Shown: one piece after another, positions 1 to 6,804 of the stretch
How the letters are laid out: each line of letters opens with the position of its first letter
Position numbering within the stretch: the stretch's first letter is position 1
NCBI GenBank assembly: GCA_019414465.1
Contig: DXLY01000042.1
Location: 1-15,317 of the forward strand
Source of the DNA: Collinsella sp.
GTDB taxonomy: Bacteria; Actinomycetota; Coriobacteriia; Coriobacteriales; Coriobacteriaceae
DNA: 15,317 nt
Reading direction: 5' to 3'
Translations under genes and position numbers: made by a program
Notes under the pieces: model-generated
The model's input: only the letters and a program-made list of their open reading frames with translations
Databases searched by the model: none
What the model was told of the DNA's origin: nothing

Positions 1-621
1 GCTGCGCGGTCCACCTCATGCGCGACTGCATGCGCGAGGCCGGCTCCTGGCAGCTGAGGCGCCGCGTGGGCAGGATCGTCTCGCAGGTGTTCCGCGGGCG
101 CGACGCCGCCACCGTTGTTGCGATGTACCACGCGGCGTGCGACATGCTGGAGGGGTGCTGCCCGAGGGCGGCGGCGATCCTCGAGGAGGCCGAGCCGGAC
201 GCCCTGGCATACCTCGACTTCCCGCCGTCGCACTGGAAGCGCCTGCGTACCAACAACGTCCAGGAGCGGACGAACCGCGAGATAAAGCGCAGGTCGATGG
301 TGGTGCAGTCCTTCCCCTCGGCGGCATCGCTGGTGCGGCTGGCCGGCGCGGTCATGTGCGAGCAGGACGAGATATGGCAGGAGTCCAGGTACTTCTCGGA
401 GGTGAGGATGAACGAGCTCTACGATGACGGTCGCACTCGGGGAATCGACGGTCCCGTCGAGTGGGCGCGGCTTGAGGCGGAGGCCAGGAAGATGCTCGAG
501 TCCGGCCTCGAGCTTGCGGACAGGGTCGAGGCGGCATAGGATATCAACCGTATTCCAGGTTCCTGGACGCCGGGCCGGCTCGCTTCGGATCGGGCGCTAC
601 ACCAACTTTCTCGACACTACC
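1..621 (+). mobile_element. IS256-family insertion sequence, right part
   Basis: The left edge of the window lies inside an IS256-family element. It holds the 3' part of the transposase gene and about 80 bases after the stop codon. The likely right terminal inverted repeat is the stretch 595-621, which ends in GACACTACC and, read inward, begins GGTAGTGTCGAGAAAGTTGG. A small palindrome, CCAGG-TT-CCTGG (555-566), lies between stop and end. The boundary at about 621 is inferred from two things: the terminal sequence looks like IS256-family ends, and the neighbouring 62-bp repeat becomes recognisable, in register, from about 623 on. The left end and any target duplication are outside the window, so the boundary is not proven. 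Confidence 0.7.
3..539 (+). CDS. IS256-family (mutator type) transposase, C-terminal part
   Basis: This is the C-terminal part of a DDE transposase that moves its insertion sequence by cut-and-copy chemistry. The frame is open to the left edge, where it reads CAVHLMRD, matching the conserved 'QRCWVHKMRN' region of the family, so the gene starts outside the window; the ATG at 18 is internal. The clearest signature is NNVQERTNREIKRR (252-293), the block around the last catalytic acid of the IS256 family. The two catalytic aspartates would lie upstream and are not seen. The tail (WQESRYFSEVRM and on) is typical of coriobacterial copies. The reading frame is intact to the TAG at 537-539, so this part shows no decay. 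Whether the whole element is active cannot be judged. Confidence 0.9.
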   Translation, partial: CAVHLMRDCMREAGSWQLRRRVGRIVSQVFRGRDAATVVAMYHAACDMLEGCCPRAAAILEEAEPDALAYLDFPPSHWKRLRTNNVQERTNREIKRRSMVVQSFPSAASLVRLAGAVMCEQDEIWQESRYFSEVRMNELYDDGRTRGIDGPVEWARLEAEARKMLESGLELADRVEAA

Positions 622-907
622 TTCGGAGTGGGACGGGCTTTCCGGATGGGCGGGGTTTCGGAAAGTGTGTCCCAGAATCGGCGCTCAGAGTGGTCCCCAC
701 TTTCCGTTTGATGTCTTGTCCGGAAACTACGTCCCGGAATTAAGGCTTGGAATGGGATGCACTTTCCGCTTGAGAGCCTTAGCGGAAAGTGCGACCCGGA
801 ATTTACTCTTGAAGTGGGATGCGCTTTCCCGACAGGCCCTCAAGTGGAAACTGCGTCCCATTCCGAAGGCAGATTCCGGGATACACTTTCCGAATACAAA
901 GAAGGCC
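598..907. repeat. 62-bp period array of imperfect hairpin units (four units plus one half unit)
   Basis: Four units begin with GGAAA at 660, 722, 784 and 846, exactly 62 bases apart. Each has a left arm like GGAAAGTGCGTCCC, a loop of about 18 bases, a right arm like GGGATGCACTTTCC, then a variable linker of about 15 bases. The arms of one unit pair with each other with a few mismatches and G-T wobbles. GGAAA, CCC at unit positions 12-14 and CTTTCC at about 41-46 are the most constant parts. A fifth unit is visible only as its right half (about 623-644, ending GGGCTTTCCG), in the same 62-bp register; its left half is replaced by the IS end. Since 62 is not a multiple of three, this is a nucleotide-level repeat, not a protein repeat. 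No gene is supported in 540-1126. Confidence 0.85.
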
Positions 908-923
908 ACTTAATGTGGCCTTC
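901..923. terminator. perfect 9-bp hairpin, possible terminator for leftward transcription
   Basis: GAAGGCCAC, loop TTAAT, GTGGCCTTC form a perfect stem. On the minus strand it is followed by TTTGTATT, a weak T-rich tail; on the plus strand it is followed by AACTTATAT. It may end leftward transcripts from the LTA synthase-like gene, about 200 bases after its stop. It overlaps the tail of the last 62-bp unit. The core CACTTAATGTG recurs in the hairpin at 1028-1052. Confidence 0.45.
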
Positions 924-976
924 AACTTATATATGTTGCGGATGCTTTCATGACAAGCCGCGCTTCAACACCGAGG

Positions 977-1107
977 CGTCTGCCCGGCGACGCGGAATGT
1001 AAGGTTCATCGCGAGTTCCGCACGAGCCGGAGAGCACTTAATGTGCTCTCCGTGCGAGCAGGACTGTCCGAGCAGGGAACCTTACGTTTCGCGCCGCCGG
1101 GCAGACG
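977..1107. repeat. 131-bp nested inverted repeat (structured element)
   Basis: The outer arms 977-1007 and 1077-1107 are 31 bases each and complementary at 28 positions; read as plus-strand RNA, two of the three remaining pairs become G-U wobbles and one is an A-C mismatch. Inside lies a perfect 10-bp hairpin, CGGAGAGCAC, loop TTAAT, GTGCTCTCCG (1028-1052), flanked by a short CGCAC/GTGCG match. The element ends 19 bases from the stop codon of the LTA synthase-like gene. It could be a transcription terminator or RNA end-protecting structure, a small non-coding RNA, or a MITE-like mobile element; no clear target duplication flanks it. No T-run follows either arm, which argues against a plain intrinsic terminator. 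Confidence 0.75.
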
Positions 1108-1126
1108 AACCAGTTAAGACGTGTCG

Positions 1127-3427
1127 CTACTTAATCTTGGTCGTACCCGGCGCCAGGTTGGGGTCGGTCTCGTTGGCCTCGGTCTGGAAGTGCTCGGTGT
1201 ACACGTTCTTGCCGTCGCGGAACATCTCGTAGTATTGCATCTTGGCGTAATCCTCGCGCGCCTTGGTGGCGGCTGCGGCAGCGGCGTCGTCACCGGTGGC
1301 GTTGGAGGAAAGCGCCCAGCGCAGGCTGGCGTCCTCGTAGCCCACGGAGTTGATAGCGGGCAGCGACTCGCGCAGCGTCACATGCGCCTTCTGGTAGTCG
1401 GTCAGCGGGGCGCCGATCAACTGCATCAGCTGCGTGGACAGGTAGTTGGTGGACAGGTCGTCGGTCTCGCTCGTCTGGTCGCAGCCGGCAACGTCGTAGT
1501 TGGCCCAGATGATGTAGTCGGTCTGCCACAGGCGCTCCTGATGCGTAGCATCGTCTTCGCCGGTAAACCACTTATCGTTGAACTTGGACGGGAAGAACGG
1601 CTGGTGGTCGCCCCAGAACACCACGACCACCTTACGGTCGAGCTTGCTCAGGGCGTTGAGGAAGTAACGCAGCGCCTGGTCGGACTGCTCGATGCACGAG
1701 ACGTACTCGTCGACATCGGAGAGCGTACCGTCCTCGACGGTCTTGGCGTCCAGGTCGGTCGTGTCGATGTTCAGGTGCATCTGCTTGTCGACCGGCAGCA
1801 GGCCCGTGTCGTAGCCCGAGTGGTTCTGCATGGTCACGTCGAAGATAAACTGCGGATCGGCGTTCTGGTCGAGCAGCTCAAGAATCTTGTCGTAGGTAGC
1901 CTGGTCGGTCACCATGCCGCGCAGAGTGTCGGCCCCCTGGAAATCGTTGATGGACAGGAACTGGTCAAAGCCAAAGTCCTTGTAGACGTTCTCGCGGTTC
2001 CAGTTGGTCGCGTGGTTGGGGTGCATGGCCGTGGTGGAATATCCGAGCGACTTGAACTGCTCTGCCAGGTTCCCAGTCGTTTCCATGTTGTAGATGGTGT
2101 AGGGGTACACGCCCGAGCCCAGGTTGGCCATGGAGTTGCCGGTCATAAACTCAAACTCGGTATTGGCGGTACCGCCGCCGTAGGCGCTCACATAGAGCTT
2201 GCCGCGGCTGAGGCAGTTGGACAGGCTCTTAAAGTACTGCGGACCCTCGTAGCCGGCGCGCATGTTCTGGTAGATCGACAGATCCGAGAACGTCTCGTTC
2301 ATGATGGCGATGACCGTGGGCTTCTCGCTGTCGAATTGCTCCTTTGCAGCGGTGCGCTCGTCGCTCTTGGCGGCGTCGGACTTGTCGTAGGCCTTGGCGT
2401 ACTTTTTGAGCGTGGCCTTGGCATCGTCGGCCGAATAGTCGGCGGGTTTGGGCGGCTTGATGGACTGCGCTGCACTAATAAAGGCAGGCAGATAGCCCTC
2501 GCGCCAGTAGCTCTCGAGCGGGCGCCAGGTGTAGACGGTGATGCCGAGGGTGTTGTAGTAGTCGATGAGCGTGACGTGCGCGGTCACGCCGCCCAGGCAC
2601 AGCACCGCCACGAGCAGGTTGGTGAGCAGCATGCGCTTGGCGTTGGCGGCACCCTTCTGGCGATGCGGCGCCACGATGCCGGCGTACTCGCACAGCAGCA
2701 TGGCGATGGCGGTAAAGCCCATGGACAGCACGCAGAACAGCGAAATCGAGAAGGTGTAGCCGTTGCCGGCGACCGCGGCGGCGGTGGAGATGGCCGAAAG
2801 GTCGCCCGGCTGGATGGGCATGGATTTAAACGTGATGACGAAGAACTCGGCAATGCCCAGGACAAAGAGGGCAAAGGCCAGGACCGCGGGAGCTGCGCCG
2901 TGGCGCTGGAACAGGAAGAACAAGCCGACCATGAGCGTGGTGATGATGGCCCACTCGAGCAGGATGCACAGGGGGTAGACCCAGGTAAAGTCGTGGTTGG
3001 ACGAGACCTCCATGCCCAGCAGCGCAAAGACGCCGGCGAGCAGCAGGCACAAGACGGCGGCGACGAGGGGCTTGCCCACAAAGGCGCCGCGCAGGCGGGC
3101 GAGCTTGCCGGTGGGGGCGGGGGCGTCGGCGGAGGCAAACGCAAAGACGCGCGGGGCGATGCGGTCGCGGGCGATGCTGGCCCAGGCGCATCCGGTGAGG
3201 ATGGCATTGGTCAGGACGAGCATCACAAAGGCGAGCGGCTCGTTTTGGGCGACGAGGCCAATGGCGCCCCAAATGGTCAAAAAGAGCTGGAACAGGCCGA
3301 ACGCGACGCTCCACCCAAGAGCGCTTTTGGCAACGGTGCCCGACTGTGCGCGAATGGCCTTGGCCTCGCGCAAGACAAGGTAGACGGTCGCCGCAAGACC
3401 GACGAGCGAGATGGCGGCAGCGAACAT
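1127..3427 (-). CDS. LTA synthase family protein (membrane phosphoglycerol transferase-like)
   Basis: Proteins of this family use phosphatidylglycerol to build glycerol-phosphate polymers (lipoteichoic acid) on the outside of the membrane. The N-terminal ~290 residues hold seven or eight hydrophobic segments, more than the five usual in Staphylococcus LtaS; the rest is an extracellular alkaline-phosphatase-type domain. Metal and catalytic positions match LtaS: Glu378 in MNETFSD (LtaS E255), nucleophile Thr420 in GGGTANTEF (T300), His536 in MQNHSGY, and Asp607-His608 in WGDHQPF (D475-H476). Length is 766 residues from ATG 3427, chosen because GAGGAG lies seven bases upstream; a GTG at 3442 would add five residues without a good ribosome site. 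It stands alone, divergent from the nitroreductase. The exact polymer is not certain; related enzymes make other glycerol-phosphate products. Confidence 0.85.
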   Translation of the reverse strand: MFAAAISLVGLAATVYLVLREAKAIRAQSGTVAKSALGWSVAFGLFQLFLTIWGAIGLVAQNEPLAFVMLVLTNAILTGCAWASIARDRIAPRVFAFASADAPAPTGKLARLRGAFVGKPLVAAVLCLLLAGVFALLGMEVSSNHDFTWVYPLCILLEWAIITTLMVGLFFLFQRHGAAPAVLAFALFVLGIAEFFVITFKSMPIQPGDLSAISTAAAVAGNGYTFSISLFCVLSMGFTAIAMLLCEYAGIVAPHRQKGAANAKRMLLTNLLVAVLCLGGVTAHVTLIDYYNTLGITVYTWRPLESYWREGYLPAFISAAQSIKPPKPADYSADDAKATLKKYAKAYDKSDAAKSDERTAAKEQFDSEKPTVIAIMNETFSDLSIYQNMRAGYEGPQYFKSLSNCLSRGKLYVSAYGGGTANTEFEFMTGNSMANLGSGVYPYTIYNMETTGNLAEQFKSLGYSTTAMHPNHATNWNRENVYKDFGFDQFLSINDFQGADTLRGMVTDQATYDKILELLDQNADPQFIFDVTMQNHSGYDTGLLPVDKQMHLNIDTTDLDAKTVEDGTLSDVDEYVSCIEQSDQALRYFLNALSKLDRKVVVVFWGDHQPFFPSKFNDKWFTGEDDATHQERLWQTDYIIWANYDVAGCDQTSETDDLSTNYLSTQLMQLIGAPLTDYQKAHVTLRESLPAINSVGYEDASLRWALSSNATGDDAAAAAATKAREDYAKMQYYEMFRDGKNVYTEHFQTEANETDPNLAPGTTKIK

Positions 3428-3501
3428 GCTGAGACTCCTCACAAATGTAAAACCTACGAAAGCGGGGATTTACCCGATTGTTACCGAGATATGCGCAGCA
3501 T

Positions 3502-3532
3502 TTGACGGCTGCGTACAACAACCAGCCATAAT
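3502..3532 (+). promoter_or_regulatory. possible promoter for the nitroreductase gene
   Basis: TTGACG (3502-3507) and CATAAT (3527-3532) are each one base from sigma-70 type consensus, with a 19-base spacer, slightly long. A transcript would have a leader of about 100 bases before the ATG at 3642. The rest of the 3428-3641 divergent gap shows no other clear signal; no convincing promoter was seen for the leftward LTA synthase-like gene. Confidence 0.4.
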
Positions 3533-3641
3533 AACGCGCGAGTATGGCGGTGTTGCGCAATGGAGTGCCCACCTGCGCGATAATGGACGGGAATTACACG
3601 GAAAGGTAAAGGCTTCTTAAAGAAATGGCGAGGGTAGGGCG

Positions 3642-4514
3642 ATGAGCGAGCAGGTTTGCAAGGCGGACATGGGCGGCGGCGGAGTTGCGGGCGTGGATAT
3701 GTACGGCTATCCGGTCGAGACTACGGGCAACGCAGCGCTGGACATCTTGGAGCATCGCTCGTCTACGCGTGCCTTCGCGCGTGATGGCGACGACCGTCCC
3801 GTGGCGGTGACCGACGAGCAGCGGGCGGCGATCTTGCATGCGGCGAGCCGTGCGCCGTCGGCGGGCGCCATGATGATGTATTCCATCGTGAGCATTCGCG
3901 AGCAGGCTACGCTGGACCGTCTGGCCGACCTGTGCGATCACCAGCCCATGATCGCCAAGGCGCCTTGGGCACTTATATTTGTGGTCGATTATGCCAAGTG
4001 GATCGATCTGTTTGAGCACGTGGGCTGCTTTGAGCCCGATTTTGTCGAGCGCACGGGCAAGGCGCCCCGCCGCGCGCCGGGTTTGGGCGACTTTGCCATC
4101 GCGGCCCAGGACGCCGTGATTGCTGCTCAAAACGCCGTGGTTGCCGCCGAGGCCCTGGGGCTGGGGAGCTGCTACATCGGTGATATCGTCGAGAATGCCG
4201 AGGAAGTCGCCGAGCTGCTCGATCTGCCGCCCTATACCATGCCGCTGTCGATGCTCATCATCGGCACGCCCCGCAAGGAGCGCCCGGCGATTGCGCATCC
4301 CGTGGTGAACCTGGTGCACGAGGAGCGTTATTGTCGCGCCGACGCCGCGACGATGGATGCGCAGGTGGCCGAGATGGACGCGATGTTTCGCCCGCATGCC
4401 CGCGAGGTGGGCGAGCGCGTCATCGATATTTACACCCGCAAGCACACGAGCCCCTTTATGGCCGAGATGAGCCGCTCCATGGAGTGGTGGTTCAAAAACT
4501 GGCTCGGAAAATGA
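3642..4514 (+). CDS. nitroreductase family protein (FMN-dependent oxidoreductase)
   Basis: Family members bind FMN and reduce nitro compounds, quinones or flavins with NAD(P)H in the cytoplasm. FMN-contact motifs are visible: RSSTRAF (residues 39-45; classical RRSxRxF), APSAGAMM (71-78; classical APSxxNxQ, here without the usual Asn-Gln), and GLGSCYIGDI (173-182). The order is ALDILEHRSS at the start of the domain, then the fold core, then a C-terminal helical tail of about 60 residues with EWWFKNW near the end. Length is 290 residues, longer than the ~200-250 typical of small members owing to a ~30-residue N-terminal lead and the tail. The ATG at 3642 follows GAGGG at short range; an internal ATG at 3669 or 3699 is possible since the domain begins near residue 30. 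No ferredoxin cysteines are seen. The physiological substrate is unknown. Confidence 0.85.
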   Translation: MSEQVCKADMGGGGVAGVDMYGYPVETTGNAALDILEHRSSTRAFARDGDDRPVAVTDEQRAAILHAASRAPSAGAMMMYSIVSIREQATLDRLADLCDHQPMIAKAPWALIFVVDYAKWIDLFEHVGCFEPDFVERTGKAPRRAPGLGDFAIAAQDAVIAAQNAVVAAEALGLGSCYIGDIVENAEEVAELLDLPPYTMPLSMLIIGTPRKERPAIAHPVVNLVHEERYCRADAATMDAQVAEMDAMFRPHAREVGERVIDIYTRKHTSPFMAEMSRSMEWWFKNWLGK

Positions 4515-4515
4515 C

Positions 4516-4550
4516 GAATGTGACAAAGGGGGCGTCCCTTTGTCACATTC
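4516..4550. terminator. 15-bp perfect hairpin after the nitroreductase gene
   Basis: GAATGTGACAAAGGG (4516-4530) pairs perfectly with CCCTTTGTCACATTC (4536-4550) around the loop GGCGT. It starts two bases after the TGA stop of the nitroreductase. No T-run follows, so it is a strong transcript-end hairpin or RNA stabiliser rather than a textbook intrinsic terminator. A second, smaller hairpin, GGCC-TAAA-GGCC, follows at about 4565-4576. Confidence 0.6.
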
Positions 4551-4632
4551 CATATCGCCGCGGTGGCCTAAAGGCCGCATAAATGTTTATCTAGCTGGGA
4601 AAACGGTGCCATTAAAATATGGGCTGATTACA

Positions 4633-4638
4633 TATAAT
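4633..4638 (+). promoter_or_regulatory. -10 box of the kup promoter
   Basis: TATAAT, a perfect -10 match, lies 36 bases before the kup start codon in a locally AT-rich stretch. No good -35 box is seen at 16-18 bases (CATTAA at 4610-4615 is weak), which would fit an activated promoter. The leader of roughly 30 bases is too short to hold a c-di-AMP (ydaO) riboswitch. Confidence 0.5.
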
Positions 4639-4673
4639 CCCGTCGAACGTTAAAGTTGGGAGGAAACCGGCTT

Positions 4674-6701
4674 ATGAATCAAAAGGCCAAGGAGGCAGCT
4701 TCGCACGCTGCGATTCCTGTGAGTATCTCGGCGATGCTCGTCACGCTGGGCGTGGTGTATGGCGATATCGGCACCAGCCCCATGTATGTAACCAAGGCGC
4801 TCGTTGCCGGCAACGGCGGCATTGGAAGCGTCACGCAGGAGTTCGTGCTCGGCGCGCTCTCCCTTGTCGTGTGGACGGTCACACTGCTGACGACCGTCAA
4901 GTACGTGCTGATCTCGCTGCGCGCCGACAACCACGGCGAGGGCGGCATCTTTGCCTTGTACAGCCTGGTCAAGCGCTGCGGCAAGTGGCTCATCATCCCC
5001 GCCATGCTGGGCGGCGCGGCGCTGCTCGCCGACGGCATCCTGACGCCTGCCGTTACCGTCACCACGGCCATCGAGGGCCTGCGCACCATCCCGGCGGTCC
5101 ATGCCGTGCTCGGTGACGACCAGGGTCGTGTCGTCGCCATCACGCTTGCCATCATCATCGCGCTCTTCTTGGTGCAGCGCATCGGCACGGCCAAGATCGG
5201 TCACGCCTTCGGCCCCATCATGACGCTGTGGTTTTTGTTCCTGGGCGGCACGGGCCTGTTCTTTGTCTGCCAGTATCCCGCGGTGCTGCTGTGCCTCAAC
5301 CCGTTGCGTGGCATCGCTTTTCTGCTGAGCCCCAACAACCATGCGGGCATCATGATTTTGGGCAGCTGCTTCCTCGCTACCACCGGTGCCGAGGCGCTCT
5401 ATTCCGACATGGGCCATGTGGGCCGCGGCAACATCTATGCCACCTGGCCGTTCGTTAAGTGCTGCCTGCTGCTGTCCTACATGGGCCAGGGCGCGTGGCT
5501 TATCAACAACGCCGGCAACCCGGAGCTCATGGGTATCGCCGACCTCAACCCCTTCTACCAGATGCTCACCCCGGGCCTGCGTCCCTTTGCCGTCGGCCTT
5601 TCCACCGTCGCGGCCATCATCGCTTCGCAGGCGCTCATCACCGGCGCATTCTCGCTGGTGTCCGAGGCCAGCCGCCTGGACCTCATGCCGCATATGCAGG
5701 TCTTCTATCCTGCCGAGACCAAGGGTCAGCTTTACATCCCCATGGTCAACAACGTCATGCTCGTGGGCTGCGTCATCGTGGTGCTGCTGTTCCAGAACTC
5801 GGCGCACATGGAGGCCGCGTACGGCCTTGCCATTACCCTGACCATGATGTGCACGACGCTGCTGCTCTTCTTCTATCTGCACGTGGAGCGCAATCTCAAG
5901 GTCGCGCCGTGGATCTTTGCCGCCTTCTTCCTTATGCTCGAGGGCTTCTTCTTTGTGAGCTCGCTCACCAAGTTCTTCCACGGCGGCTATTTCACCATCC
6001 TTATGGCCGCGCTCATCATGGGCATCATGGTGTGCTGGTACAACGGCACGGCGGTTGAGCAGCGCCAGTTTACGCTGCTGCCGCTGCGCAGCTATCTGCC
6101 GCAGCTCAAGCGCCTGCGCGACGACGATCGCTACGAGCTCGTGAGCGACAACATCGTGTACCTGACCAAGGACACCAACACCGACTATATCGACCGCGAT
6201 ATCGTCTACTCGATTTTGGACAAGCACCCCAAGCGCGCTCGTGCCTGGTGGTTCGTGAACGTCGAGACCATGGACGAGCCGCATACCTTTGCCTACTCGG
6301 TCGAGACGTTCGGCACCGACTACGTATTCCGCGTGCATCTGTACCTGGGCTATAAGATCAACCAGCGCGTCAATGCTTACCTGCGCCAGGTTGTTCAGGA
6401 CCTGGCTGCCAGCGGCGAGCTGCCGGCGCAGACGCACGACTACTCGGTCTACAAGGATCCGGGCAACATCGGTACGTTTAAGTTCGTCATGATCCGCAAG
6501 CTGCTGGCGCCCGAAAGCGACGTGGAGCCCAGCGAGCGTACGGCCATCACGCTCAAGTACATCATCCGCCGCGCTGCCGGCACCCCCGCGCGCTGGTACG
6601 GCCTGGAGAACTCCAACGTGAGCTTTGAGTACGTGCCGCTGTTCACCAAGTTTAAGGCCGTGAGCAAGATGCAGCGCCTGGCTCCCGACGAGCGCCCGTA
6701 G
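4674..6701 (+). CDS. kup: Kup-family potassium uptake transporter
   Basis: Kup proteins import K+ together with protons across the cytoplasmic membrane and form dimers. Family signatures are plain: GVVYGDIGTSPMY (residues 26-38) in the first membrane helix with the ion-path Asp31, ADNHGEGGIFALYSL, DGILTPAVTVTTAIEGL with its conserved Glu, and TGAEALYSDMGHVG. About twelve hydrophobic segments are followed by a soluble C-terminal region of about 200 residues. Length is 675 residues, normal for the family. The ATG at 4674 has GGGAGG ten bases upstream; a TTG at 4656 is less likely. It is followed by a terminator and then a KdpDE-like two-component pair in the same direction, which suggests potassium-dependent control, though that link is inferred. 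Confidence 0.95.
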   Translation: MNQKAKEAASHAAIPVSISAMLVTLGVVYGDIGTSPMYVTKALVAGNGGIGSVTQEFVLGALSLVVWTVTLLTTVKYVLISLRADNHGEGGIFALYSLVKRCGKWLIIPAMLGGAALLADGILTPAVTVTTAIEGLRTIPAVHAVLGDDQGRVVAITLAIIIALFLVQRIGTAKIGHAFGPIMTLWFLFLGGTGLFFVCQYPAVLLCLNPLRGIAFLLSPNNHAGIMILGSCFLATTGAEALYSDMGHVGRGNIYATWPFVKCCLLLSYMGQGAWLINNAGNPELMGIADLNPFYQMLTPGLRPFAVGLSTVAAIIASQALITGAFSLVSEASRLDLMPHMQVFYPAETKGQLYIPMVNNVMLVGCVIVVLLFQNSAHMEAAYGLAITLTMMCTTLLLFFYLHVERNLKVAPWIFAAFFLMLEGFFFVSSLTKFFHGGYFTILMAALIMGIMVCWYNGTAVEQRQFTLLPLRSYLPQLKRLRDDDRYELVSDNIVYLTKDTNTDYIDRDIVYSILDKHPKRARAWWFVNVETMDEPHTFAYSVETFGTDYVFRVHLYLGYKINQRVNAYLRQVVQDLAASGELPAQTHDYSVYKDPGNIGTFKFVMIRKLLAPESDVEPSERTAITLKYIIRRAAGTPARWYGLENSNVSFEYVPLFTKFKAVSKMQRLAPDERP

Positions 6702-6722
6702 ACTGCAAGGCTATACACTTGG

Positions 6723-6784
6723 AACCACCACAAGGGGAAACCACCACAAAGGTGCTTGTCCCCTTTGTGGTGGTTTTTGTTTTT
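6723..6784 (+). terminator. intrinsic terminator with a duplicated left arm between kup and the kinase gene
   Basis: AAACCACCACAAAGG (6738-6752) pairs perfectly with CCTTTGTGGTGGTTT (6762-6776), followed by the T-rich run TTTTTGTTTTT (6774-6784): a strong rightward terminator. A second copy of the left arm, AACCACCACAAGGGGA (6723-6738), lies just upstream and can pair with the same right arm (6759-6775) with one bulge, so two alternative stems share one T-run. Only 20 bases separate the T-run from the kinase start codon. Confidence 0.85.
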
Positions 6785-6804
6785 GAGAGAGGGGCGGGGC
6801 GCTG

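Noticed and set aside
598..907. CRISPR array
   Set aside because: Units are not near-identical, the symmetric arms fill most of each unit, the ~15-base linkers are too short for spacers, and no cas gene is present.
665..1002. Small open frames inside the 62-bp array coding for similar-looking peptides
   Set aside because: The similarity comes from the DNA repeat read in different frames; a 62-base period shifts frame each unit, so no conserved protein repeat is possible.
977..1107. tRNA or rRNA-like fold
   Set aside because: No cloverleaf, no T-loop GTTCRANY followed by an acceptor stem, and the structure is one long nested stem.
1121..3505. 794-codon open frame on the plus strand opposite the LTA synthase-like gene
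   Set aside because: It is rich in Val, Gly, His and Gln without any recognisable domain and is the mirror of a GC-rich gene whose own frame has all catalytic motifs.
4551..4673. c-di-AMP (ydaO-type) riboswitch before kup
   Set aside because: The leader after the likely promoter is only about 30 bases, far too short for this riboswitch.
4650..6437. 595-codon open frame on the minus strand opposite kup
   Set aside because: Low-complexity His/Arg/Asp/Gln composition and full overlap with a well-supported Kup frame; a shadow of GC-rich codon use.
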